The notes under the pieces are model-generated. The model was given only the letters and a program-made list of their open reading frames with translations, ran no database searches and had not been told where the DNA came from. Both the position numbers and the translations under genes were made by a program. DNA of 64,000 nucleotides from Sordariomycetes sp. S80-01Y (taxonomy: Eukaryota; Ascomycota; Sordariomycetes). The stretch spans positions 620,001-684,000 of the forward strand of contig JAXQJY010000022.1 of the NCBI GenBank assembly GCA_037042185.1, in the 5' to 3' direction. Each line of letters starts with the position of its first letter. Position 1 is the first letter of the stretch. Shown here piece after piece: positions 11,736-22,944 of this stretch.

Positions 11736-12299
11736 GCTTAATGTTACACTCACATGAGAATTTACATTTGTTTCACAAAGCGAAAACCCAACAATGTCCT
11801 TTCAGGCCAGAATATGCCTTAGCCCTTCTTTCTCATGCACAACTTGGTTGGTTTCCGGTATTGCTTACATGTGGGTATGGAAGTATTATAATGTGAAAAT
11901 TGTTCCTACTAAAGTGAGGCTGTCAGTTTCGACAGAAAAGGCAATCATTTTTCACGTGTAGTTCGATTTAAACGTACCCCTTGAGGCAGGAGCACTGAGA
12001 GAAAAGTTGATACATGCAGGTACGCATTCCGTCGTTCAATATTGGTGACGAGAGACCTTTGCGCGCACCGACCAGCGTACCTACCTCTTATGAATGTGGA
12101 GGATCTCATGAGAAAGGTATTGGTGGCCAGTTCTTGGACCTGGCTCGAAAATACCATTGCTTCCACGTCGCGGAAGATCTACGCAGTGCAAAACAAGCCC
12201 TTCGAAGGGTTGAGGCATCGCTAAATGTATGAATGTTGTTCCGTTACTATATAAAACCCCCAAAGCAAGTATCTAGTTGAAATGATTGTCAGGCCCGCA
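11736..12299. other. Convergent 3' intergenic region
   Basis: About 560 bp between converging genes. A TATATAAA string near 12246-12253 points toward the BVMO 3' end and is probably incidental. Nothing else seen. Confidence 0.45.
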
Positions 12300-14088
12300 T
12301 CAGAGCTTGTTTACGGAGGAGTTGATCTGCCCGAACCGCTTGAACCCCTTCATATCATCATCTAACAATTCCTGAACTTTCTCTTTGTACGGGCCCAACC
12401 CAGCAAACCAAAACATTGTAACGCTCTTCTTCCCGGGTACGTTGGCGCCGAAGATCCAAGAAGAGTCAATCCTGCGGAACAAACTGGTCGAGCTGAGCTG
12501 GTCACACAATTCCGTCCATCCCCTTTCCGCCTCGGGCTCGGCCTCGATGATTCCATGGGAAATAGAGTGATCCTTCACCCCGTTTGTACGTCCAGTCTTG
12601 CCGACAATGTCAGAAGCTTTGATGAGATGCTTCGAGTTGCGCTCTGCCGTGGCGATGAGGTCGGATATGATCTCGACATGACACTCGATCGCGGGGGGAA
12701 GGTTCGAGAAAGGGCCATTGGGACCTGTGACCATGAACAGGTTGGGAAAGTTGGGTACGGCAATACCCAGGTAAGAGGTAGGCCCAGTGCTTGACCAATG
12801 ATCCTTCAGGGTCTCGCCGTTTCGGCCCTGAATAGAGATGCGGGTATAATTACCGTCGACAGCATCGAATCCCGTAGCGCAGATAACGACATCAAGCTCA
12901 TGTACCTTCCCGTCGGCAGTCTTGATCCCCGTTGGTGTAAACTCAGTGATGGGGTTGGTCTTTTTGTTGATGTCGATAATGTCGACGTTGTCACGGTTAA
13001 ATTGCTCATAGTAACCAGTGTCGCATAAGGGTCTTCGGGCGTAGAACTCAGTGGGACATAGCTTCCGAGCTTTCTCTGGATCCTTGACTGTTTGGCAGAT
13101 CTTCTTCCTAATGAAGTCCGCGGCCATCTTATTAGCTTCCTCGTTAGTAGTGATATCGCTAAAAGTCCAGAACATAAAGCGGAAGCCATTTCCCTTTTGC
13201 CAGGCGTCCTCGAAAATCCGCTCGCGCTCCTCGGGAGTCACGCTAAAGATCGAGCGAGATGTCTCCTGAAATCCGTAGGCAAACAGACTACTCTTAGCCT
13301 GAGCCCAAACATCGTCGTATGTATCGTTCAGATTTTTTCGATACTCGGCAGACACGGGCCCGTTACCCGCTGGCACGCTGTATTGAGGGTTGCGTTGGAA
13401 AGAAAGCAGCTGCTTCACCTGGTCGGCCTTCGCAATCGCGGTGATGACCTGGACCCCGGTGGAGCCATTGCCGATGACTCCGACACGTTTGCCCCTTAGG
13501 TTGGCGGCGGCGTCCTCGGGCCACCTGGCGGTATGGTAAAGCTTGCCCTGGAACTTGTCTAAGTTATGGATGTTTGGAAAGTTCGTCTTGGATAGCAGGC
13601 CGAGTCCCGTGATAAGGTACTTGACCTTAAGCATTTGGCCGGTCGAGAGGGCGACAACCCACCTCCGCTCATCGTCAGACCACTTTGCTGACACGAGCTC
13701 AGTCTTGAACTGAAAGTGCCTGCGAAGGTCGTGTTTGGAAACAACGTGCCGGAGATACTTCAGAATATCCGGGCCCTGCAGGTAATGCTCGGGCCACGGG
13801 TACTCCCTGAGATCCTCTTTGTCCCAGGAGTATCGATATAGGAAAGACTGCGTGCTATCTGGAATCAGCAATGACGTCTACATTAATTGTGGTGGCTCAT
13901 TGGCAGCCAGGAATGTGTTCTCACTCAGACATGGCGCCTGGATAGCGATTCCAATACCAGGTACCGCCGACATCGTCGGCCATGTCAATGCCGCGGACCT
14001 CGAGGTTCTGGTCCACCAGCTTCTTGACTTGGTAGATGCCCGCAAATCCGGCACCTACCACGAGGGCGTCAAGGGCTTGAGACTCCAT
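12300..14088 (-). CDS. Baeyer-Villiger-type flavin monooxygenase
   Basis: A FAD/NADPH monooxygenase of about 572 aa in two exons, 13925-14088 and 12300-13854. The 70 bp intron (GTGAGA to GATAG) restores GAMSDTQSFLYRYSW, the strongly conserved segment of this family. N-terminal FAD motif VGAGFAG lies at about residue 11; the fingerprint FQGKLYHTARWP (FxGxxxHxxxW/P) at about 156; the NADPH motif VIGNGSTG at about 182; ATGFD in the C-terminal half. Such enzymes insert oxygen beside a carbonyl, turning ketones into esters or lactones (cyclohexanone, aryl ketones, steroids). It sits beside a CoA ligase and several alcohol dehydrogenases, which suits ketone breakdown. Confidence 0.93.
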
Positions 14089-14793
14089 TGTGTAGGAGAT
14101 TGTATGTAGAAAAATGCAAGCACGCCGCCACTACTCTACTTGGAGGAGGAAACGGGGATCTGGCAGAGTTGGAAGGGCAGAGCAGGACAGGCGTCAAACG
14201 GGGCCACCAAGGACCAGGTTTTAAGGTGCAAGACGACACGGGTAGCGACAGCCATCGCGGGGCCCCAAGCTCGTTCTTTGCGCACTCCGCGTAAGATTTG
14301 CCCCAGGTGCGGAGGAAGAGGGGTGAGCAGTGCCTCCACGTCAGTATGTGACCCGAGCCGAACAGAACCAGCACGACGTGAGGCCGGCACGGTTATCGAG
14401 GGGACCTCCCTGTATCTGGACATAGACGGGTGGCCCAGGGGAAAAGGCCACCAGCGCAACTCCCCACTGGCGTGGATGACATCAACGCTTGCTTCGGGTG
14501 TATGAATTTGGTGCGTGCTAGTTTGCGACCCGCTAAGCCTCATGTGGAGGCATATACCCGCTCACCTTACGGCTAGCACGGGGTCGTAGCTCTTCGCCAA
14601 AAGGCACATCGGCTGTTGCTCGGTATAAGGCCAGGTAAGAGGCGGAAAGAGCGCGACAGTGGTGGCGGGTATCGTGGGAAGCCATCTCAGATATTGACTG
14701 TTCTCAAAAGAGGCCAAATTGCCAATTGATCGACCGAGCACCCGCCTTCCGGTGCTGCTGCTTTCCTCCGCTGCAGGGTAACCCCGAGAAGCT
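14089..14793. promoter_or_regulatory. Intergenic region upstream of BVMO
   Basis: About 700 bp between the BVMO start (minus) and the start of a plus-strand hypothetical ORF. GC-rich ORFs in several frames overlap here without family features. It should carry the BVMO promoter. Confidence 0.4.
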
Positions 14794-15588
14794 ATGCCCC
14801 TCGCAGTGCCTCTGGGAGAAGAGATGGAAAGAAAACACATCAACCACATGGGCGTTTTTTCTAAGGACTGGAATAGTCATTTTCATCCTAAGAGTTGGCG
14901 ATCAAGGAGGCAACGGTTCCCACAAAGTGGAGCCCGGCGCTCCGGCTTCTCTGCCGTCTTCTGCCATGACTGGAGAGATGAGGTGGCCGAGAACGACGCA
15001 AATTCTTGCGCCAGGAAGCGAAGGCGGCTTGGATGTGAGAAGGCAGGTATTGATGATGGCGTGGAACATCGACAGGGGAGCTCATCCCTCCTGCACAAAA
15101 GACCGCAAAACGAACTGTTCAATTGGGGGGCCAACGAGGTCAGCACAGCTGCCCTAACAAACCCCCAGCCCTTGGAATATGAATCGTGCTATTCGGGATT
15201 CTGGCATCCGACATATACAGATAGCATCGCATCTTCACTGCCGTCATTGGGCTCATCTATATGCGACTTAGACCACTCCAGTCAATCCCCCCGGATGCCG
15301 TGGGATGTCGGGCAGGATACACCAAGATTTTGTCAGGAATCCTTCTGCGACACGGATGTTAAGGAGACGAGCAAACAAAACAACGGAGTCCTTGGTGAAG
15401 AAACGCATGGTCAAGCTCCGCTCACAATGGCGAAGCCCGCCATTAACATGGAGGGTTTGGGATATGATCACTGGATCGACATTTTGGATTGCAACTCAAG
15501 TCTCGGATGCGACGAGGACTTTCAATTTGATCAGAGAATGAGCGAAGCCGAGCTAGATCGGCATTTGGAGGAGCTGTTAAAATCCTAG
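14794..15588 (+). CDS. Hypothetical protein, 264 aa
   Basis: Not recognised. An uninterrupted frame with a basic N-terminal third (SWRSRRQR, ARKRRRL), a serine-rich middle and an acidic end (DEDFQFDQRMSEAELDRHLEELL). The basic patch with a following acidic helix-rich tail would suit a nuclear protein, and the ARKRRRLGCEK stretch hints at a zinc-cluster remnant, but no full DNA-binding motif is present. The first ATG is used; an upstream exon is possible. It could also be a chance ORF or a decayed regulator. Confidence 0.4.
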   Translation: MPLAVPLGEEMERKHINHMGVFSKDWNSHFHPKSWRSRRQRFPQSGARRSGFSAVFCHDWRDEVAENDANSCARKRRRLGCEKAGIDDGVEHRQGSSSLLHKRPQNELFNWGANEVSTAALTNPQPLEYESCYSGFWHPTYTDSIASSLPSLGSSICDLDHSSQSPRMPWDVGQDTPRFCQESFCDTDVKETSKQNNGVLGEETHGQAPLTMAKPAINMEGLGYDHWIDILDCNSSLGCDEDFQFDQRMSEAELDRHLEELLKS

Positions 15589-15768
15589 TTCTCTTGGGCG
15601 CATTTTCACTACTGTACATCACGAAATCTAGAACATTAATGGAGCCAAAAGTTTATCAAGAACATCCTGGTCAGTGGCTGTGAAGAATTATGATCGAGTT
15701 CGTCTCGCTTTTGGCAACCACCTACTTGGATGATATAGCACCAACCAATCCTCGTTAAAGCGCTGGTT

Positions 15769-15786
15769 TGCATTATGCATAATGCA
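15769..15786. repeat. Perfect 18 bp palindrome
   Basis: The bases TGCATTATGCATAATGCA read the same on both strands. It lies in the 344 bp gap (15589-15932) between the convergent hypothetical ORF and the CoA-ligase gene. It could form a hairpin in RNA from either strand or bind a dimeric factor. Nothing else is seen in this gap. Confidence 0.6.
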
Positions 15787-15932
15787 TTGATGCCATTTAC
15801 CCTACCGTCACGAAAGGCGAAAGGATTCGATGGCAGGATGGATCGTCCACGAGTTCACAAGGAGCATTTAGAATAGATGTTTGCAATAGGAGAACAGCGG
15901 ACAGGGTGACATTGCTTGTGTGTGATGCTATG

Positions 15933-17707
15933 TCACAGTTTGGAGAGGACAGATTCTGTCTCCTTATTTGCCATGGCTCTCAGCTCCTTCCGCAATATCT
16001 TCCCACTCGCGTTTTTGGGGATCGCTTTTACGAACCGAATCCCTCCCCGAAGCCTCTTATAGTTAGCTACCCGATTATTGAACCACTCTTGTAGCTCTTG
16101 TATCTTCGGAATTTCCGCACCCGGCTCTGCGACGACGTAGGCTCGCGGTACTTCTGTGGCCTTCTCCTCGCTGTAGACGCCTACTACGGCGCAGTCTATG
16201 ACGCCCGGGTACTCGATTAGGTACCCTTCTAGCTCGGCTGGCGGCACTTGGAACCCGTTGTACTTAATTAGCTCCTTGACACGATCCGTCACGAAAAGAT
16301 TCCCACGTAGAGTGATGTAGCCAATGTCTCCAGTACGGAACCACCCGTCCGCCGAAAGACAATCGGCTGTGGCTTCTGTGTTGTTGTGGTATCCGTTGAA
16401 GACATTCGGCCCTCTCACGTACAGCTCACCCGGCTTACCAAGCTCTAGCTCCTCCGCGTTCTGCATGGCTCCCATCGCATCCGAGCTCTCACAGGGCGTG
16501 CAGATCTTGGCCTCCAGGTTAGGAAGCAGAATACCACAGCTTCCGCTGTCAGCTTTCCAATTGTCCCAAGCACCTTGGTAAAGGCAGAGACTGGTCTCAG
16601 AAAGCCCGTATCCTTGCTTCATGCGAATGTTGATTCTCTTCTCCACCTGTTCGATAAGCTCACGAGTCAAAGGCGCAGCCCCAGATTGCGTCATTCGTAA
16701 GCTGGAGAGATCGTAAGAAGATACCAAAGGATGCTTGGCGAGATGGAGGGCGATCGGCGGGACAATGTATGAGTAGGTAATACCATACTTCTGCACGAGA
16801 TGGCACCATTCGTTGACATCAAAACGTGGCATAACGACCGTGGTGACACCCGAGTACACAGGGCTGTGAACCAGGACTGTTAATCCGTAGATGTGGAAAA
16901 ATGGAAGGCAGGCTAGGATCTTATCGCCCCCTGATCCGGCCTTGGGTAGCGGAATACCTGGAACTGTTTGGCTTCCATTCCAAGTGAGGTTACCGCCTTC
17001 CGCCGCTTGTAGCTGAAGAACGTTTGAGGTGATGTTATAGTGAGTCAAACGGACACCCTTGGGCGTGCCTGTGGTCCCTGAGGAATAGACGAGAAAAGCA
17101 GCATCCGCGTGGGGATCAATGTTGCACGCTGGGGTATCCTTTTCCGATCCCAGAGAGCAGATGCTCGACCAGTGTTCCAGCTGCGCCGAGGGGTCCTCCT
17201 GGTAGCCGAGGATGACGATGTTGCTCTGTGGGATATCGACGACTCGGCAAGCCTTCTGAACCGTGTCGATATTGGCGCGTTGGGTGACGACGCATTTGGC
17301 GCCGCTATCTCGGAGCTGATGGGCGAGCTCGGCAACCGTGTACCCCGGGTTTGATGTTGAAACTGTAGCTCCGGCCCAGAGACCGCCAAAGATCACCGGG
17401 GGCATGTCGACATCGCTTAAGGAGCAGATGGCCAGCACATCACCCTGCTGCCAGTCGTACCGAGCCTTCAACCCGCGGCCAAATTGCAGCGCAAGGCGCC
17501 GCAGATCAGCATAACTGTACGTCTTGTTCGTGGAGCCATCACGAAAGATTGCTGTCCACGCGTGTCAGCGCACGGGACGAATGCTGCTTTTGAGAAGAGG
17601 TACCCACCATGACTATCTGGGAATCGACGGTCTTTGCGCTCAAAGAGAAAAGAGAAGATGTCAACGCTTGGAAGATCCAGGTCGGGGTAGTGACTTTTGA
17701 CCACCAT
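15933..17707 (-). CDS. Peroxisomal 4-coumarate-CoA-ligase-like acyl-CoA synthetase
   Basis: About 572 aa in two exons, 17608-17707 and 15933-17551, over a 56 bp intron (GTGGGT to GACAG) in phase. This ANL-superfamily enzyme activates a carboxylic acid with ATP to an acyl-AMP and then to the CoA thioester. Motifs: YSSGTTGTPKG (P-loop) at about residue 190, QGYGLSET, WFRTGDIG, and GKILRKELR with the catalytic lysine near the end. The last three residues are SKL, a type-1 peroxisomal signal, so beta-oxidation-like chain shortening is implied. Related fungal enzymes act on aromatic (cinnamate-type) or fatty acids; the substrate cannot be read from sequence. A TATATA string at 17755-17760 lies about 50 bp upstream of the start. 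Confidence 0.92.
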
Positions 17708-18315
17708 TGCAATCGTGGTGGAAGGTGTGGCTTGCTAAGGGTTTGATCATATGATATATAGGTAGCTATGCAGCGCGCCGTGCAATATAAGGAAAACACA
17801 AGTCTGCCTGGGTTACAGACCGCGTTGGGATAAGGAAGAGTACTGGAAACTGTGGAAATTTTAAATAAAGGATGTTTGCCAGCTGCGCCAGCCTCGTGCG
17901 TTGACTAGCCTCCAGGGCCTTGACCACCGCAGGGCCGGCTAGCTTCGCTCGACCCCGACACGGTGCGTTGCCCATGGAGCTGCTCGGCAATATGACCCAC
18001 CTCAGCCGAGTCACGGTCCCCCCGGGGGGGGGGGGGGGATTACGACTCGTTTACCGAGCCTGCACTCCCCTGTCCGACAGACAAGTCCTTGCCGGTGGCA
18101 TTTGAGCTCCAGACTGCACCGCACGGTGGAGGAGCAGGAAATCTTGTTCATAGTGACCATTATAATGACCAATTGCCGCATCTTCAAGACGCCATGTATG
18201 ACACGGGTGCACATATTTTTAGGCTTCTTGGGATTGATCAACGAGCAGGCCAACATATGCACGGATCTGAAGCTTGGAGGCTGGATGACGAGATGTATCG
18301 TAATTCGTCTGTTAG
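17708..18315. promoter_or_regulatory. CoA-ligase promoter region with C6G15 tract
   Basis: About 600 bp between the start of the CoA-ligase gene and the stop of the Zn2Cys6 gene, both on the minus strand. It holds the ligase promoter (TATATA at 17755-17760) and a C6G15 tract at 18018-18038 likely to vary in length. Confidence 0.5.
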
Positions 18316-20589
18316 TCATCCTGTCTTGAAGAAGTTGCTGCCCGGAGACATGGGCAGAAAACTCGATCCAGGCAAAAAGTCGCTGGATATCGAGGCCAGG
18401 TCCTGGTAGCTCGGTGACCCGAAATTGAAGGATAACAGGGCGTCAGGGTCAATAAGCGTGTCCTGAAAGCCATTGCTGTTGGAAGACATGCCCAAGCCCG
18501 GTTCCAAGGACGACTGACTGCTCGACACCGAGTCGGTGTGATTCGGCTGCCCCGTCTTGCGCGGCTTGTTGACGCTCCGGGACAGCAAGAAGTCAAAGAT
18601 CTTGAGGACCCAGTTGGCCGGGTCCCAGCTTTCGCGCGCCTGGCTGAGCACCATTTGGCAGTTGTCCAGGGCCGACCGAGGCAACTGGTCGAGGTTGTCG
18701 CCATTGTTCCGTATGCCACGGTAGAAGACGATGCCTGCGACGAAGAAGCCTAGGAAGACCTCGTGGGGCAGCGCGGCGAGCATAGAGTTGGACATGATGG
18801 TAAAGGCGGTTGACGCGATGGTGTGTGCGGCCGATTCGGTGGCGGTGGACGAGCTGGTCAAGGCAAATAGCGCGGAGGAGGCCGAGTCCATGGCGTCTTC
18901 CGGTCGCTCGAGGTGAATGAGAACGAGCTGAAGATGGAAGATGATCTTCAGACTCAGGGAAAACAGGTTTGGTGATTGGTTTGGCTCCGGCTCCCAGCTC
19001 ACAGAGGGTGGCAGCTCAGCCTGCCATGCCTCCAGCTGGCTGTGCAGATGAGCCGTCATGGACTCGCTCTGGCTTGAGCAGAATCGCGCCTTGATGATAT
19101 CTCGCAATATGAAAGACAGCCTCGAAACCTGGATCTGATAGTGGGCGTGCGACTGGCACGTAAGATGGTCCTCGGGACTGCTACAGTGGGCGGGATGATC
19201 GAAGTCCTCCAGGCTTGGCAGCTCCGTATTACACTGCACGATATTGAGTCGACAAGGTCGCCCGAGCAGCGCCGCACAATATGCATCCCGAACAGCAAGG
19301 GTCCAAAAAAGACGCTTCAGCAGGCCCCTCCGGGCGCTGTCCACGTGGGCAGACGAGCCCATCCTGTGAATGCCCAGCGACTCGGCAATGGTGACGCCGA
19401 AGCCGACCCACGAGCAAGGGTTCCAATAGCTCTTCATCTGGGGACCCCAAAAGGAAAGCATGAGGACTGACTGCAGCAAAACTATCTTATTTGTCTCGTA
19501 GCCGACGTCGAATAGGACCTTGGCCCGGTCGTAGAACTGCCGGCGGGCGTGCCACCGGCCTTCGAAGCCGGCGCGGTGGAGGACGCTCGGGTCGCAAAAG
19601 GTCGACCCGATAAAGCAGAAGGCATGGAGGAGAATCCAGGGGAGAGTTCCCGCCTTGCAGGACTCAGTGAACTTGGCTGGGTCGACGATGGAGTACAGCG
19701 GGTAGAATCGCTCCATGAAGGCCACGCGCACGCAGTCCAGCACCTCGGCCTTGGGCCGTTCGAAGGCCCCCTTGGCCTTGAGATAGGCTATGTCGGGGGC
19801 CGTTAGGTGCGCCGGATGGTTGTCGGACTCGACCCTGCCCGTCTGGTCTGAGGCGATCAAGGGTGTCTCAGCGTCTTGCAGCATGTCTTTGTGGGCGCCA
19901 CGGGCCTCCTCAAGCGCAAAGGTCAAGGGGGAGGCACCACTCAAGAATATCAGGCCGCAAGCATCGGTCGCGTCCTCGATCCTCTGGCCCTGGCGCTCGA
20001 GGAACCTCTCAAACATGGCCTTGAGAGAGTCTCGCTGCTGCGATGGTGTCGGGGTCCTCTCGAGGCTCCGGGACTCGAAGGTGCTGGTGTTGCTGTTGCC
20101 GGTACTGTTACCGCTGGGTTCATCCAGCAGCATCGTGTCGCCTCGGGGTTCCTGGGCCGGCCCTGGCAAGACGGATCCCGTTGCGTAAGGCGCTGAAGAA
20201 GCCATCCAGTTCTGCTGCGTCGCAGGCTCCTGCGCCATGTGCTGCTTCGAGGAGTCGGCAACATTTAAGGCGGCGTCATCACCCACGCTGGCCTGCTGCC
20301 GGATGGCCTGTTGGTGCGATTTTCTCGTGTAGGTGCCGCGCCGCGATGGGACGAGGAAGCAATCTGATGACTTTGCAACACGGCAGCGGCTGCAGGGCAG
20401 GCCTATCTCTGTCGCGTCGCACTTGACCTTGCGCAGGCTGCACGCCTGGCACGCACGCGGCGCGCGGAGACGAATGTGGCTGGGCGTGTCTGATGGCATC
20501 GGGTCGGTGGACATGCAGTCAGTGTTATCATGTAGACTAGATGATGGCCGACTGGCTGGCTTGCTCTGGACAAGATCCTCCAACAGCAT
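18316..20589 (-). CDS. Zn2Cys6 transcription factor, Fungal_trans type
   Basis: A nuclear regulator of 757 aa in one exon. The zinc cluster is at residues 47-77: CQACSLRKVKCD...PCSRC...C, with spacing C-x2-C-x6-C-x8-C-x2-C-x7-C. The wider 8-residue loop is like that of cutinase-regulator/AmdR-type factors. The middle region (FYPLYSIVDP...FEGRWHARRQFYDRAKVLFDVG, then SWVGFGVTIAESLGIHR and RRGLLKRLFWTLAVRDAY) is the fungal-specific transcription factor domain. Start at the first ATG; M26 or M31 are also possible. It sits between the CoA ligase and the NmrA-like gene and is a natural candidate to control this neighbourhood. A TTATAA lies near 20636-20642. Confidence 0.92.
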   Translation of the reverse strand: MLLEDLVQSKPASRPSSSLHDNTDCMSTDPMPSDTPSHIRLRAPRACQACSLRKVKCDATEIGLPCSRCRVAKSSDCFLVPSRRGTYTRKSHQQAIRQQASVGDDAALNVADSSKQHMAQEPATQQNWMASSAPYATGSVLPGPAQEPRGDTMLLDEPSGNSTGNSNTSTFESRSLERTPTPSQQRDSLKAMFERFLERQGQRIEDATDACGLIFLSGASPLTFALEEARGAHKDMLQDAETPLIASDQTGRVESDNHPAHLTAPDIAYLKAKGAFERPKAEVLDCVRVAFMERFYPLYSIVDPAKFTESCKAGTLPWILLHAFCFIGSTFCDPSVLHRAGFEGRWHARRQFYDRAKVLFDVGYETNKIVLLQSVLMLSFWGPQMKSYWNPCSWVGFGVTIAESLGIHRMGSSAHVDSARRGLLKRLFWTLAVRDAYCAALLGRPCRLNIVQCNTELPSLEDFDHPAHCSSPEDHLTCQSHAHYQIQVSRLSFILRDIIKARFCSSQSESMTAHLHSQLEAWQAELPPSVSWEPEPNQSPNLFSLSLKIIFHLQLVLIHLERPEDAMDSASSALFALTSSSTATESAAHTIASTAFTIMSNSMLAALPHEVFLGFFVAGIVFYRGIRNNGDNLDQLPRSALDNCQMVLSQARESWDPANWVLKIFDFLLSRSVNKPRKTGQPNHTDSVSSSQSSLEPGLGMSSNSNGFQDTLIDPDALLSFNFGSPSYQDLASISSDFLPGSSFLPMSPGSNFFKTG

Positions 20590-21746
20590 AAACCCGTGTG
20601 GGGTAGGAAGACGACCCTGGCCGGGAATAGGGTCTGCTTATAATTTGGCGAGCCGCCTCCAACTCATACTGGTCACATAGCTGTACCCCGCATATGTCTG
20701 CTGGGCTCTCCAAGTTCCAGCTTGCGCTGGGGCGGCGGGGCGCTCATGGGCTGCGGGGTTTGATAACGTTGACAATTTGTGATGTCTAGACTAGTAGTTC
20801 GAATCCCGTATAGCCGGATTTCGGGTCACAACGCCACGGTGGTCTGCACCCGTCACGCTAGTCAAGGGATAAGCACGCCAGCATCATCTGATGTGGAGTT
20901 GTGCTTTACAAATTAAAGTCGACATGAAGCTTCAATCGTCACTAGGATCCAAAGGGATTCAAAGGACTTGGCTGCCCCATAGCTTGTCAGGTAGGTCTGC
21001 CCGATGTCTGTAACCAGTGTGCGATACTCCTTCAATATTGGATCTCGGCCTCAGCTACCCCACAAGCTGTCCATGGTCTATTGTCTTATGAGGTGGTGAG
21101 CGAGACTCCCATTGACATGCCCATACCAATGATTCTGTCCTCGTGATCAAATGGAAAACGATTCAACAGACTTCCATGAACGGAAGGACAACCTCGGACA
21201 GGTCCGATAGCACTCAGAGGAGTTTCGGGTTCGGGCAACGGCACGTTGTATGCAACCACATGACGCCCTCCGATATGCGAGGGAAAACAAATGCCATGAG
21301 TACCTAGCACGACGCCCCAAGACCAAAGTAGGATGCTGATTTTAGATAAAGCCTAGGCAGATGCGCACGCTAAAATGCTCCAGTGCTCCTGCGATGGAAC
21401 AAGAACGGACGCGCTTGTGACGGCTGACTTTGTTGTCTCACTGACTCGCGTCGTTCTCCATGACGCGGGCTTGGTTGTGATCGGATGGCGATGATCGGGC
21501 TATTCCTGCATGAATCAGTCTTTCGTGTAGAGAGACGGGACTGACGGCAAGCACATTGATTCCTAATGCAACTATCCCACTCGGAAAGACTTAGTGGGTC
21601 CATACCATATTACCAATTGCTTCGAAAGCCGCTTATAGCACCCGGCCCACATGAGGCACTCGGGCAGTCCGTAACTTTATATTTCCTACGCATCAGCACG
21701 TTGCTTCCCTGAACATACCAACCAAGTCTTCCAATATCTGTCTAAA
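20590..21746. promoter_or_regulatory. Divergent intergenic region upstream of regulator and NmrA gene
   Basis: About 1.16 kb containing both promoters. A TTATAA string at about 20636-20642 is close to the Zn2Cys6 start. No gene is seen. Confidence 0.4.
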
Positions 21747-22927
21747 ATGCCAGTCCCCAGACGAATTGCTGTCGTCGGCCACCGTGGTTGGGCCAGCGCA
21801 TCAGTACTGAGCGCATTGGCTTCAACGTCTGCATCCGTCAAGGTTCTCTACCACGCTGAGTCTGACATATCCGATGTGCCTCCCCAAGTTGCGACCGCTA
21901 TCGTGGATTTCGAGGACGTATCTACATTAGTTCAGGCGCTCCGTGACATCGACATCGTGATGTGAGTTTTTCTTTTTCCGCACCCGATTTGCGGCTCTAG
22001 CAAAGGCGATTGGCTAATCCAGGCAGCTCCCTCGTCGGCCACAGCGGAGTAGCCAGACAACACGCCCTCGTCAAGGCGATTCCGCAAACCGCGGTGCAGC
22101 TCTTCTCACCATCCGACTTGGCAGCTCGCTACGAGGATCAGGGGCTCTTGATTCCAGTCAACAAGGCCAAGCTCGAGGTCGAAAATGCCGCACGAAGAGC
22201 GGGCATACCTATGACGATCGTGCTTCCAGGCAACTTCGCCGAGTTCGTCTTACGCACACCGTAAGCCTTTATCATAACGTGCAACCAAAGCTCTCTTCGC
22301 TAATCAGACAGGGCTATGGGCGTTGATTTGGAGGGAAACAGATTAATTCACACAATTGATAGTGACGAAAACTGTCTCAATGTATGGTAAGTTTAGCCCT
22401 GCGAACGTAACAAGAAACCGGAAATTCCGAGGTCGATGTATTATGGGAATATCTGACACGGTGCCAAATTCTTTAGCACTAGATCATACGTTGCTGCGGC
22501 GTATGCATCAATCTTTGCAGAAACGCCTATATCACAGCTGAAGGATCGCGTGCTCGGGCTTTCAGAATTAACGTTTAGTGGCAACCAACTTGCACAAGCG
22601 CTTTTCAAAAGGCAAGGGAAGGCACCGGTTGTTTATCGTCACGGCCGTAGAAAGGTAGATTCGGAGATTGATGCTGCCTTGACGCAGGGCTCGCCCGCCG
22701 CTCTTGCGTGGTATTGTCGAAAAATCTGGGGCACAGGTCAGCAACGTACGATGATCGGCAGTGACCTATGGGATGTTCCGGACTTCCCAAAAGCTTCCCT
22801 GGAGAGTCTGGTTACTCAGGGGCAAGTAGGGTCGTATCGTGAACTCCCGCCCGACGTGCGCGGGTATTTCATGTCAACATTCAATGACGACGAAGAGTTT
22901 ACGGAAGCGACTACACATCGTCGATAG
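21747..22927 (+). CDS. NmrA-like NAD(P)-binding family protein
   Basis: About 324 aa in four exons: 21747-21961, 22027-22260, 22312-22386 and 22477-22927, all joins agreeing in phase. The start RIAVVGHRGWASASV is a Rossmann beta-alpha-beta with an altered glycine motif. ISLVGHSGVARQHALVKAI, LFSPSDLAARYEDQG, KLEVENAARRAGIP and IVLPGNFAEF are the usual order of conserved blocks in NmrA-like/isoflavone-reductase-like proteins. Such proteins act as redox sensors that bind regulators, or as reductases. Its position next to a Zn2Cys6 gene (about 1.2 kb, divergent) fits either role. The third exon is only 75 bp, so other splice forms are possible. Confidence 0.8.
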
Positions 22928-22944
22928 GCCTCAACAACTGTCAA

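Noticed and set aside
12246-12253. TATATAAA as a promoter
   Set aside because: It points into the 3' end of the BVMO gene with no plus-strand gene following.
20788-20806. tRNA T-loop-like string GTTCGAATCCC
   Set aside because: No matching acceptor stem, D-arm or anticodon arm around it.
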